Shown here: positions 6,084-13,229 of the stretch, piece after piece
Numbering within the stretch: the first letter of the stretch is position 1
Layout: the number at the start of each line of letters is the position of its first letter
From: Sphingomonadaceae bacterium
GTDB taxonomy: Bacteria; Pseudomonadota; Alphaproteobacteria; Sphingomonadales; Sphingomonadaceae
NCBI GenBank assembly: GCA_019239785.1
Contig: JAFAZM010000299.1
Location: 1 to 13,858 of the forward strand
Direction: 5' to 3'
DNA length: 13,858 bases
Program-made: the position numbers and the translations under genes
Notes under the pieces: model-generated
The model's database searches: none
Told to the model about the DNA's origin: nothing
Seen by the model: only the letters and a program-made list of their open reading frames with translations

Positions 6084-7061
6084 TCAACGCGCGCCGTCCT
6101 TCGCCAGCGCCAGCACCCGCTCCAGCACGGCGGGGTGGAGCGGCTGGGTGAACTCGCAGGTGAAGCGGTAGCCGTCGACCGAGACGATCCGGGCCGGCCA
6201 GCCCTCCAGCCCGGGCAGCACGATCCACAGCAATGAGCCGATGCCGAGCGCGGCGAAGGAATCGAACGCGACCGAGCGGGTGGTGATCGAGGCGACGTCG
6301 ATCTGCCAGCGCCGCGTCCCCTCCCGCACCCGCGCGGGCAGGTTGAGCGCGATGCCGTCGCCGCTCGTTTCCTCGGGCGCGGGCGCGGCGGTTTCCGCCG
6401 GCGCAGGCGCGTAGGGCGCCGCGGCGCGGTCGAAGCTCGCCTTGCGACGCTCCTTCAGCCACAGCATCAGCTCCTGCCATTTCAGCTCCGGCAGGAAGGC
6501 GATGCCGGCGGAACGGCCCGCCGACCAGCGCACCACGCCGTCGACCGGGCGCAGCCCGTCCAGGGTCACGGTGACCTTCTGCTCGGGATGGAGCGGGAAC
6601 GGCACGTCGAGCTTGGCGCCGCCCTGGGAGACGTCGCGGGTGGTGACGAAATGACTGGCGCCGTCCACGTCCAGCAGCGCCGAGCAGACCAGCTCGACGC
6701 GCGGCATGCGGCGGCGCTCGCCCGGCTGGCTGACGATGTCCTGGGCGATGATCGCGAACACGTCGATCTGGGTGTCGAAGGCCAGGCCGACCTCGCCGCC
6801 CCGCCGCCACGCCACCCGGCCGGCGAGATGCTCGCCGTTCATCAGCTCGAGCTCGAGCCGCTCGCCGATCTCGACCTCATGGTCGCAGTGGAGGATGGCG
6901 CCGCCGGCGCTGAGCTTGCGGATCGAGCAGGCGCGCTTGACGCTGCCCGAGGTGAGCGCCCCCGGCCAGAGCGCGACCTCGTCGCCGCCCTCCTGCGCGA
7001 CATCGTCCGTGGGCACGTCGCCCGACAGGGAATAGATCGTTTCCACCCTAGGAACTCGCAA
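6084..7061 (-). CDS. PilZ-domain protein with one canonical and two degenerate PilZ-like segments
   Basis: About 325 residues, no signal peptide or membrane helix, so cytoplasmic. The middle domain (~115-195) has both c-di-GMP-binding motifs of PilZ: ERRRMPR (Arg117, Arg121) and DVSQGG (Asp143, Ser145, Gly148). An N-terminal segment (~38-105) has the same beta-barrel pattern (RKLSAGGA, then GRVAWRRGGEVGLAF) but lacks the Asp of DxSxxG. A C-terminal segment (~245-320) again looks PilZ-like (WPARIVSVDGYRFTCEF) with no binding motif. An Ala/Pro/Glu-rich linker (~212-232) separates it. A c-di-GMP receptor role is inferred from the motifs; the partner is unknown. The start is uncertain: the first in-frame start is TTG at 7061, without a good ribosome site, with GTG at 7046 as an alternative, while a strong AGGAGG plus ATG at 7093 is out of frame. 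Confidence 0.85.
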   Translation of the reverse strand: MRVPRVETIYSLSGDVPTDDVAQEGGDEVALWPGALTSGSVKRACSIRKLSAGGAILHCDHEVEIGERLELELMNGEHLAGRVAWRRGGEVGLAFDTQIDVFAIIAQDIVSQPGERRRMPRVELVCSALLDVDGASHFVTTRDVSQGGAKLDVPFPLHPEQKVTVTLDGLRPVDGVVRWSAGRSAGIAFLPELKWQELMLWLKERRKASFDRAAAPYAPAPAETAAPAPEETSGDGIALNLPARVREGTRRWQIDVASITTRSVAFDSFAALGIGSLLWIVLPGLEGWPARIVSVDGYRFTCEFTQPLHPAVLERVLALAKDGAR

Positions 7062-7207
7062 AGCGCCGACGCTGGTCCGCCGGCGGCGCGCATTGTCCTC
7101 CTGCGAGGTTTACGATTCACTAACCGCGCGCGGATGCGCCCATCCCCTTGGCGCGCGGCGCGCCGGGCCCTATCTGCCCTGTTCCATTGCCGCCGGGAGG
7201 GCCTTCG

Positions 7208-7969
7208 TTGGAGCTTGACGCCGCCACCCTCTCCGAGCTGTTGCCATTCATCCTGGTCGGCTTCGCCGCGCAGCTGATCGACGGCGCGCTCGGCATGGCC
7301 TTCGGCGTGATCTCGAGCACCCTGCTCGTCAGCCTCGGCGTTCCGCCCGCCGCCGCCTCGGCCGGGGTGCATGCGGTCGAGGTCTTCACCACCGGCGCCT
7401 CGGCGATCAGCCACAGCCTGCACAGGAACGTGAACTGGAAGCTGTTCCGGCGGATCGTGATCCCCGGCGTGATCGGCGGGATATTGGGCGCCTATGTGCT
7501 GACCGCGATCCCGGCCGCCAAGGCGCGGCCATTGGTGCTCGCCTATCTCGCCGCGATCGGCCTCTACCTGCTCTGGCGCGGGCTGCGCCACGAGCATCGC
7601 GAAAGGAAGCCCAGGATCGTGGAGCCGCTCGGCCTGGTCGGCGGCTTCCTCGATGCGGCGGGCGGCGGCGGCTGGGGGCCGGTGGTCACCTCCAACCTGC
7701 TCGTCCAGGGCGCGCATCCGCGCAAGGTGATCGGCACGGTGAACACCGCCGAATTCTTCCTGTCGGCGACGATCTCGGCGACCTTCATCGCCTCGATGGG
7801 CTTCGACAGCTTCACCATGGCCCTGGTCGGCCTGCTGATCGGCGGCATCGCCGCGGCCCCGCTGGGCGGCTATTTCGCGAAAAGGATTCCGCCGCGGGTG
7901 CTGCTGATGATGGTCGGGACCTTGCTGATTCTGACCAGCGCCTACGGGATCTTCAATGCGCTGCGTTAG
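7208..7969 (+). CDS. TauE/SafE-family membrane transporter (putative sulfite/organosulfonate exporter)
   Basis: A 253-residue integral membrane protein of the TauE/SafE family, whose characterised members export sulfite, sulfoacetate or related anions. Two related half-repeats are visible: GFAAQLIDGALGMAFG (18-33) and GGFLDAAGGGGWGPVV (145-160), each followed by a Ser/Thr-rich stretch, the usual internal duplication. Hydrophobic segments near 12-40, 85-100, 108-124, 183-198, 203-222 and 230-250 suggest at least six membrane helices. The start is TTG at 7208, with GGGAGGG about six bases upstream and the first helix following directly; the frame is open further back but that part has no family-like features. 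It is divergent from the PilZ gene. No sulfur metabolism genes are near, so the substrate cannot be told. Confidence 0.88.
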   Translation: MELDAATLSELLPFILVGFAAQLIDGALGMAFGVISSTLLVSLGVPPAAASAGVHAVEVFTTGASAISHSLHRNVNWKLFRRIVIPGVIGGILGAYVLTAIPAAKARPLVLAYLAAIGLYLLWRGLRHEHRERKPRIVEPLGLVGGFLDAAGGGGWGPVVTSNLLVQGAHPRKVIGTVNTAEFFLSATISATFIASMGFDSFTMALVGLLIGGIAAAPLGGYFAKRIPPRVLLMMVGTLLILTSAYGIFNALR

Positions 7970-7987
7970 CGCGCGGCGAATTGAATA

Positions 7988-8021
7988 TTGTGTCCCCGCA
8001 ACTCTTGTGTCCCCGCAACTC
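7988..8021. repeat. two perfect tandem copies of a 17-bp sequence
   Basis: TTGTGTCCCCGCAACTC occurs at 7988-8004 and again, with no gap, at 8005-8021. It lies between the TauE/SafE gene and the 71-residue gene, about 20 bp upstream of the latter's start. It could be a duplicated regulator site or debris of an intergenic repeat. Confidence 0.85.
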
Positions 8022-8042
8022 TAATCCCCAGGGACGGGCGAC

Positions 8043-8258
8043 ATGAAGCTGACCGCCAAATGGCTGATATTCGGTATTTGCTGTGTCGCATCCTGGACCC
8101 TCGCAGGGCTGTTCCTGTTTACAACGGGCTGGGCGCCTTGCGAGGTGACCGGCTCGTGCATGCTGGACCGAGCAGGGATCGGAGCGATCGTTCTGTTGCT
8201 ACCCGTTCAAGCCGCTGCCGCCGCATATCTGCGGTCGCGAAGCGACGGGCGATCGTAG
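8043..8258 (+). CDS. 71-residue small membrane protein, unknown function
   Basis: Begins MKLTAKWLIFGICC, a basic start followed by a hydrophobic helix (~7-28), then a short loop with two cysteines (WAPCEVTGSC, ~30-39), then a second hydrophobic segment (~44-62, IGAIVLLLPVQAAAAAYL) and a basic tail. The loop cysteines could form a disulfide if the loop faces the periplasm. I recognise no family. The ribosome site (AGGGA, eight bases before the ATG) is moderate. The sequence is visibly less GC-rich than its neighbours, with codons such as ATA and TTT, hinting at separate origin. It lies downstream of the TauE/SafE gene and converges on addB. Confidence 0.6.
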   Translation: MKLTAKWLIFGICCVASWTLAGLFLFTTGWAPCEVTGSCMLDRAGIGAIVLLLPVQAAAAAYLRSRSDGRS

Positions 8259-8331
8259 TTTAACGAGCCAGGAAATGACCGGCCATACATCGCCGAGCGC
8301 TTCCTCTTAGGGCGTTGAATGCCAATGCAGC

Positions 8332-11271
8332 CTAGCCCTCCCGCCCATACCATTCGTCCAGCCGCATCAGCTGGTCGTAATCGCCGTAAGGCGCATATTG
8401 GGGGTGGAGCATCGCGGTGAACGGCTCCTCGCCGGTGAGCCAGCGGGCGGCGGCGGCGATGAAATTGCGTTCGGCCATCGCGGTGAAATCGTCGGCGTCG
8501 AGGCCGGTGCGGCCGCCGACCGGGCTCTTCACATAGCCGAGCCCCCCGCCGCGGTCGCGCGCCAGGCTCCAATATTCGAAGCAGGCGGCGGCGCCCTCAA
8601 CGCCGGCGAAGCCGCCGCGGTCGGCGATCAGGCCGAGCAGGCCGAGCTGCAGCGAATAACCGTCCGCGACCGCCTTGCCGCTCGGCGGCGCGCCGGTCTT
8701 GTAGTCGACGATGGCGAGGCCGCCGTCCGCCAGGCGGTCGATCCGGTCGGCCTTGCCGCCGAGCGTGACGCCCGCGGTCTCGACCTCGCCCCAGATCTCC
8801 GCGGCGAGCGGGCGGCGGCCGGCGGCGCGGCCCCGCTCGACCTCGGCGGCGATGAAGTCGATCGCCTCGGTGAGCCGCGGCTGCCAGAGCGCGCGCAGCA
8901 GCGGATGCGCCTCCTGCGAGGTCAGCAGCGCCTCGGCGCGGGCGCGCAGCTTCGCCGGATCGCAATCGTCCTCCTTTATCCAGGCTTCGAGCACCGCATG
9001 GACCTCGTTGCCACGCCAGGCGGCGCTCGGATCGGCGTCGACCGGGTCGAGCGCGCCGAGCCGCAGCAGCTTGCGGGCGTAGAAGGCGTAGGGGTCGGCC
9101 TTCAGCCGGTCGACCTCGGTGACGGAGATCCGCCCGGGACGCAGGTCGCGCGGCGGCGCCGGCGCCGGCCGCGACGCCGGCGCGAACAGGCCGCTGCGAT
9201 CGATCGCCTGCGCCCATTTGCGAAGTTGCGGCGCGCGGGTGAGGCCGCCGGTCATCGCCTCGAGCCGCAGCCAGAAGCGCGAGGCGATGGCCGGGGCGCG
9301 CGCGTCGCGCCGCGCGCGAGTCACCAGCACCTGCGGCGCCCCGAGCGCGCAGGCGAAATCGTGCGCGGCAAGGCCGATCCGCCGCTCCAGCGAGGGCAGG
9401 CCGAGGTCCGCGCGCAGCTTCGGCGCAAGCCAGGGATCCGGCGCCGGCAGCGCCGGCCAGGTGCCCTCGTTCAGGCCGCCGAGCACTATCAGGTCGGCAT
9501 GCTGCAGCCGCGCCTCGATCAGGCCCCAGATGAACAGGCGCGGATGCTGGCCGTAAGGCGGCCGCACCGCGGCAGCGGCGAGCAGTGGCTCGAGCATCGC
9601 CGGCAGCTGACGAGAGGAGGCGCGCTCCGGCCCCTGCCCCGCCGCCGCCTCAAGGTCGGCGAGCAGGGTCGCGGCGGCGCGCCCGGCGGGCCCTGCCCAC
9701 GCCGCGTCGCCGGCCAGTCGCGAGACCGCCTCGCGCAGCGCCGCAAGCAGGCCGTCCAGGTCCTTCCCGGCCTCGAACGCCGCTTCGAGCGGCGCCAGCA
9801 AGAACATTGCGCTTTGCCACCAGGCGGCCGCCTCGGCGCGCAGCTCGCCATCGCGTCCGCTCCGGTCGGCAAGATGGGCGGCGATGCCGGCAAGGCCGGC
9901 GGCCGGGCGCGGGCCGCGCAGGACCAGGTCGAGCCGGCGCACGCCGTCGAGCCAGTCGAGCCGCTCCTCGCCGGCCATCACCAGGGGATGCTTGAGCAAG
10001 GCGAGCAGTGGCACCGGCGCGAAGCGCTCGGCCGCGGCGGTGGCGGCGGCGAGCAGCAAGGTGCCGGGCGGGGTCTGGGAGAGCGGCCGGCCGGCGCTGT
10101 CGTCGGCCTCGACGCCCCAGCGTTTCAGGTGCGCCGAGACGCGGCGGGCGAGCGCCCGGTCGGGCGTGACCAGAGCCGCGGTGCGCCCGGGCGTCTCCAG
10201 CGCTTCCCGCAGCGCGAGCGCGATCGCCTGCGCCTCCTCGGCCGGATCGGCGAGCTCCAATGCCCGCACGCCGCTCAGGCGGCGCTCGGCCGGCTTCAGC
10301 CGCAGCCATTTGCGGGTGAAGGCCGGCGGCGCCATCGCGTGCGCGATCGCCCGGGAGCGCGCGGCAGGTGCATCGCGCCCGCCGCCCCAGCGCCAGGGCT
10401 TCACCTCGAAGCGGCCGACGCTCATCCGGTCGAGCAGCAATTTCAAATGGAATAAAGGATGGGTCTCGAGCGGCGGCGGGTGGCGGCCGGTGGCCGGATC
10501 GGGGTCGTGCGGGCCGAGCGCCTCCCATTCCTCCTCGGGCAAAGCGAGGTCGAGGCCGGGGAGCACGACCATCCCCTTCTCCAGCCGAGCCACGAGGCCG
10601 GCCAGCCGCGCCACCGCCGGGCCGCCGATGGTGATGCCGGCGGCGCAGACGAAGCCGGCCGGCGGCCGCTCGCGCCAGCGCCGCGCCGCCGCGTCGAGCA
10701 GGAGGTTGCGTCGGGTGGCGAGGTCGACGACGCCGCGATCGTGCAGGATATCGGGCCAGTCGCGGAGGATGAGCTGCAGCTGGTCGAGCGATTTCTGCCA
10801 GTGCAGCGAGAGATCGGGGAGATCGGCGGCGAAATCGGCGAGCTTCGCCGGCGCGACCTCCTCGATCAGCAGCTGGTCGAGCGTGCGCGCCAGCTCCCCG
10901 GCAAGGCGGAGCGCCTCGGCCGCATCGGCGCCGAGCCGCTGCTGGACCAGCCGGGCGAGCAGCATCAGCCTGAGCTCGGGCTCGATCGCCGGCGGCACCG
11001 GCGCCGCCTCGGCCTCGAGCGGCTCCAGCATCGCGCCGATCCGTTCGTCCAGCTCGGGATCGCCGACCGGCACCAGCCGCGGCAGCAGCAACCCGCCGCC
11101 CGACCGCCGCACGAACGCGTCCTGCAGGGCGCGGACGGCCCGGTTGTTCGGGAGCAGGACGATCCCACGGGCGAGACCGGTCTTCTCCCCGCCGTGGAGC
11201 GCGATCAAGCCGGCGGCGAGCGCGTCCGCGAAGGCGCGGTGCGGGGGGATGGTGAAGACGTTGGGGGGCAT
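8332..11271 (-). CDS. addB: double-strand break repair protein AddB, alphaproteobacterial type
   Basis: A 979-residue partner of AddA. It forms the second subunit of the helicase-nuclease, with an inactivated helicase-like N-terminal part and a C-terminal RecB-family nuclease that cuts the other strand. Visible features: N-terminal GIVLLPNNRAVRALQDAF with no Walker A glycine loop; a mid-protein segment LIVLGGLNEGTWPALPAPDPWL typical of the family; LVTRARRDARAPAIASRFWLR; SVTEVDRLKADPYAFYARKLL; NEVHAVLEAWI; and the nuclease core GGKADRID...IVDYKTG (catalytic Asp and Lys near 856-858) with LQLGLLGLIA. The four iron-sulfur cysteines of the Bacillus-type AddB are absent: the first site reads DPYAFY and the C-terminal cluster region reads YAPYGDYDQLMRLDEW. 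The ATG has no Shine-Dalgarno sequence and a promoter-like motif lies right before it. It is separated from murU by a palindromic repeat. Confidence 0.95.
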   Translation of the reverse strand: MPPNVFTIPPHRAFADALAAGLIALHGGEKTGLARGIVLLPNNRAVRALQDAFVRRSGGGLLLPRLVPVGDPELDERIGAMLEPLEAEAAPVPPAIEPELRLMLLARLVQQRLGADAAEALRLAGELARTLDQLLIEEVAPAKLADFAADLPDLSLHWQKSLDQLQLILRDWPDILHDRGVVDLATRRNLLLDAAARRWRERPPAGFVCAAGITIGGPAVARLAGLVARLEKGMVVLPGLDLALPEEEWEALGPHDPDPATGRHPPPLETHPLFHLKLLLDRMSVGRFEVKPWRWGGGRDAPAARSRAIAHAMAPPAFTRKWLRLKPAERRLSGVRALELADPAEEAQAIALALREALETPGRTAALVTPDRALARRVSAHLKRWGVEADDSAGRPLSQTPPGTLLLAAATAAAERFAPVPLLALLKHPLVMAGEERLDWLDGVRRLDLVLRGPRPAAGLAGIAAHLADRSGRDGELRAEAAAWWQSAMFLLAPLEAAFEAGKDLDGLLAALREAVSRLAGDAAWAGPAGRAAATLLADLEAAAGQGPERASSRQLPAMLEPLLAAAAVRPPYGQHPRLFIWGLIEARLQHADLIVLGGLNEGTWPALPAPDPWLAPKLRADLGLPSLERRIGLAAHDFACALGAPQVLVTRARRDARAPAIASRFWLRLEAMTGGLTRAPQLRKWAQAIDRSGLFAPASRPAPAPPRDLRPGRISVTEVDRLKADPYAFYARKLLRLGALDPVDADPSAAWRGNEVHAVLEAWIKEDDCDPAKLRARAEALLTSQEAHPLLRALWQPRLTEAIDFIAAEVERGRAAGRRPLAAEIWGEVETAGVTLGGKADRIDRLADGGLAIVDYKTGAPPSGKAVADGYSLQLGLLGLIADRGGFAGVEGAAACFEYWSLARDRGGGLGYVKSPVGGRTGLDADDFTAMAERNFIAAAARWLTGEEPFTAMLHPQYAPYGDYDQLMRLDEWYGREG

Positions 11272-11277
11272 GGGGGG

Positions 11278-11305
11278 AGTCTAGAGCGGGCTGCCGTGGA
11301 GTCGA
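11278..11305 (-). promoter_or_regulatory. putative leaderless promoter of addB
   Basis: On the minus strand TCGACT (11300-11305) and TAGACT (11278-11283) are 16 bp apart, and only six cytosines separate the -10-like hexamer from the addB ATG. Transcription would then start at or next to the A of the ATG. The spacing and -10 form resemble TTGACA-16-TAGTCT at 4989-5016. There is no ribosome-binding site, which fits. Confidence 0.45.
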
Positions 11306-11341
11306 GCATTCCAGCGCCAGGTGCGCCATATCCTCCATAAT

Positions 11342-11457
11342 CGCTCATCCTGAGTAGGGACTGAGCTTGGCGAAGGCCCGTATCGAAGGACCGCTCGTTT
11401 GCATTGCGTCCTTCGATACGCCGGTTCGACAGGCTCACCGGCTACTCAGGATGAGCG
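11342..11457. repeat. ~116-bp palindromic intergenic element between murU and addB
   Basis: The outer arms CGCTCATCCTGAGTAG (11342-11357) and CTACTCAGGATGAGCG (11442-11457) are perfect reverse complements over 16 bp. The inner arms CGTATCGAAGGAC (11379-11391) and GTCCTTCGATACG (11408-11420) are perfect over 13 bp around a 16-base loop. The intervening stretches (GAGCTTGGCGAAGGCC and GGTTCGACAGGCTCAC) pair only in part. Transcribed, it would fold into one long hairpin. The type, with CTTCGA/TCGAAG and CTCATCCTGAG ends, looks like a multicopy palindromic repeat of sphingomonads and relatives. It may block or slow read-through from murU into addB. Confidence 0.8.
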
Positions 11458-11478
11458 GAGTGTTACAAGGGATGACGC

Positions 11479-12243
11479 TCAGGCGCTGCCGAGGATGGCT
11501 TCGGCCTTGGCGATATTCTCCGGCCGGCCGATGTCGAACCACAGGCCCTGATGGACGGCGCCGAAGCAGCGGCCGGCGGTGATCGCCCGGTCCCAGAGGA
11601 GGTTGGTCGAGAATGGCCCCTCCGGCAGCTCGCCTTCGAACAGGCGGTGCGAGAGCATCTGGATGCCGGTATAGACGAAGGGGGCGACGCCGTTCGGCTT
11701 GCGCCGCTTGAGCGCGCCGGCGGCGCTCATGTGGAAGTCGCCGCGGCCCTTGTGGCAATAGGCCCGGGCGAGCGGCACGACCAGCAGCAAGGCGTCCATC
11801 CGCGCCTCGTCCCAATTGGAGGCGAGCAGACGGAGCGTATCGACCGGGCCGTCGACCCAGAGATTGTCGGCATTGATGGCGAGGAAGGGATCGTCAGGGA
11901 TCAGGGGCAGCGCCCTGACCAGGCCGCCCCCGGTTTCGAGCAATTGCTTGCGCTCGTCGGAGACCGCAATCTCAATGCCTTCGACGCGATTCTTCAAATG
12001 CGCTTCGAGCGCGCCCGCGAGATAATGAACGTTCACCACCGCCTTCGCGACACCCGCCGCGCGGAGATGGTCGAGGCAATGGTCGATCAGCGCCTTGCCC
12101 GCCACCTCGATCAGCGGCTTGGGCCGGCTCGCGGTCAGCGGCCGCATCCGCTTGCCGAGCCCCGCCGCCATCACCATCGCCGTCTTGGGCACCGAAACCC
12201 CGGGATCGGGCCGCAGCGCCAGCGGCTTGCGGTAGCGGCTCAC
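11479..12243 (-). CDS. murU: N-acetylmuramate-1-phosphate uridylyltransferase (MurU)
   Basis: A 254-residue sugar-1-phosphate nucleotidyltransferase that makes UDP-MurNAc from MurNAc-1-phosphate and UTP, the second step of the fosfomycin-bypassing cell-wall recycling route described in Pseudomonas and Caulobacter. Motifs: AMVMAAGLGKRMRPLT (nucleotide-binding loop, ~22-37), RPKPLIEVAGK (Lys42), ETGGG (103-107), INADNLW (metal-binding Asp126), and WFDIGRPENI (Asp238). I take GTG at 12243 as start because it overlaps the amgK stop codon (GTGA), a usual sign of translational coupling; ATG at the VMAAG segment would cut off part of the fold. Neighbouring amgK supplies the substrate, which makes MurU the preferred call over a generic glucose-1-phosphate transferase. 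Confidence 0.92.
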   Translation of the reverse strand: MSRYRKPLALRPDPGVSVPKTAMVMAAGLGKRMRPLTASRPKPLIEVAGKALIDHCLDHLRAAGVAKAVVNVHYLAGALEAHLKNRVEGIEIAVSDERKQLLETGGGLVRALPLIPDDPFLAINADNLWVDGPVDTLRLLASNWDEARMDALLLVVPLARAYCHKGRGDFHMSAAGALKRRKPNGVAPFVYTGIQMLSHRLFEGELPEGPFSTNLLWDRAITAGRCFGAVHQGLWFDIGRPENIAKAEAILGSA

Positions 12244-13229
12244 GGCCAGGCTGCCCCGCGCCTTTCGGCGGGGATAAAGCGGTCGAACCAGTCGCGGACC
12301 TGGGCGAGCTTCGGATGCGCGAGGTCGCGTTCGAGCAGGCCCCACATGCGCCGCTGGAAATTGGTGTAATGAAGCTTGCCGTCGCGCTTCCAGAGGCGGG
12401 TGAACACGCCCAAGATGCGGGTGTTGCGCTGCGCGGCGAGCGCCCAATAAGCGTCTTCGAAATCAGCGCCCTGGCCGGTTTCGCTGCGATAGAGTTCGAG
12501 CATCTCCCGCTCGATCGCCGGGCTCACGTCGCGACGCGCATCCTCGAGCACGGAGGCGAGATCGTAGGCGGGATGGCCGGCGACCGCGTCTTGGAAGTCG
12601 AGCAGGCCGAAATGGGCGATGCCGTCGCGCCCTTCCACCAGCATGATGTTCTCGGCATGATAATCGCGCAGCACGGTGACCGGGCCGAGCCCGTCGGCCG
12701 CCACCGGCGCAAGCACCTCGCGCCAGGCGGCGGCAAAGGCCTGGGCATCCACTTCGAGGCCGACCGCCGGGCAATACCAGTCGGGAAAGAGGCTCAGCTC
12801 CTCGAGCCACTGGTCGAGCCCGTGCGGCCTGAGGCCCGGCATCGGCGGCTGGGCATGGAGATGAACGAGAACGTCGACGGCGAGCGCGTAGAGCTCGGCC
12901 TCGCGCTCCGGGGCCGCGTCCAGGGTCTCGCGCAGGCGCGCATCGCCGAAATCGTCGATCAGCAGCAGGCCGCGCTCGAGGTCCCGGGCGAGGATCGCCG
13001 GCGCGGAGAGCCCGGCCGCGGCCAGCCATTCTGCGGCGGCGACGAAAGGGCGCGGATCCTCGTGCGGCGGCGGCGCATCCATCAGCACCGCTTTGGCGCC
13101 GCCGCGCACCACCCGGAAATAGCGGCGGAAGCTGGCGTCGCCGGCGAGCGGCAGGATGTCGGCGCCTTCCCAGCCATAAGCCGCGAGGAAATCCGGCGCA
13201 AAATCGGGCGGAATCATCGGGGCGGCCAT
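12240..13229 (-). CDS. amgK: anomeric MurNAc/GlcNAc kinase (AmgK)
   Basis: A 329-residue kinase of the aminoglycoside phosphotransferase fold that phosphorylates C1 of N-acetylmuramic acid (and N-acetylglucosamine), feeding MurU. Visible: LPLAGDASFRRYFRV (ATP-binding N-lobe, ~27-40), LLLIDDFGDARL (88-99), the catalytic loop VLRDYHAENIML (Asp189, Asn194), the metal-binding LLDFQDA (Asp211) and GHPAYDLASVLEDAR. Downstream it overlaps murU by four bases; upstream it overlaps tsaE by 16 bases if the ATG at 13229 is used. I chose that ATG because of GGGGAG five bases ahead; ATG at 13217, with an ATGA overlap with tsaE, is the alternative. The frame is open further upstream into tsaE without family features. 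Such genes are often labelled simply phosphotransferase; context with murU supports AmgK. Confidence 0.92.
   Translation of the reverse strand: MAAPMIPPDFAPDFLAAYGWEGADILPLAGDASFRRYFRVVRGGAKAVLMDAPPPHEDPRPFVAAAEWLAAAGLSAPAILARDLERGLLLIDDFGDARLRETLDAAPEREAELYALAVDVLVHLHAQPPMPGLRPHGLDQWLEELSLFPDWYCPAVGLEVDAQAFAAAWREVLAPVAADGLGPVTVLRDYHAENIMLVEGRDGIAHFGLLDFQDAVAGHPAYDLASVLEDARRDVSPAIEREMLELYRSETGQGADFEDAYWALAAQRNTRILGVFTRLWKRDGKLHYTNFQRRMWGLLERDLAHPKLAQVRDWFDRFIPAERRGAAWP

Noticed and set aside
7110..7125. GANTC site (GATTC) near the PilZ start as a CcrM/CtrA cell-cycle signal
   Set aside because: A single GANTC can occur by chance and no full CtrA box (TTAA-N7-TTAA) is present nearby.
6842..7717. 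Minus-strand frame across the PilZ/TauE junction that contains the good ATG at 7093
   Set aside because: Most of it lies opposite the TauE/SafE gene or out of frame in the PilZ gene and reads as Arg/Ser/Ala low complexity. Only the start signal itself is of interest and is reported as a possible frameshift.
8398..10455. 685-codon plus-strand frame opposite addB
   Set aside because: Composition-driven shadow of addB (Arg/Gly/Ala-rich), no domain features, and the other strand encodes a complete AddB.
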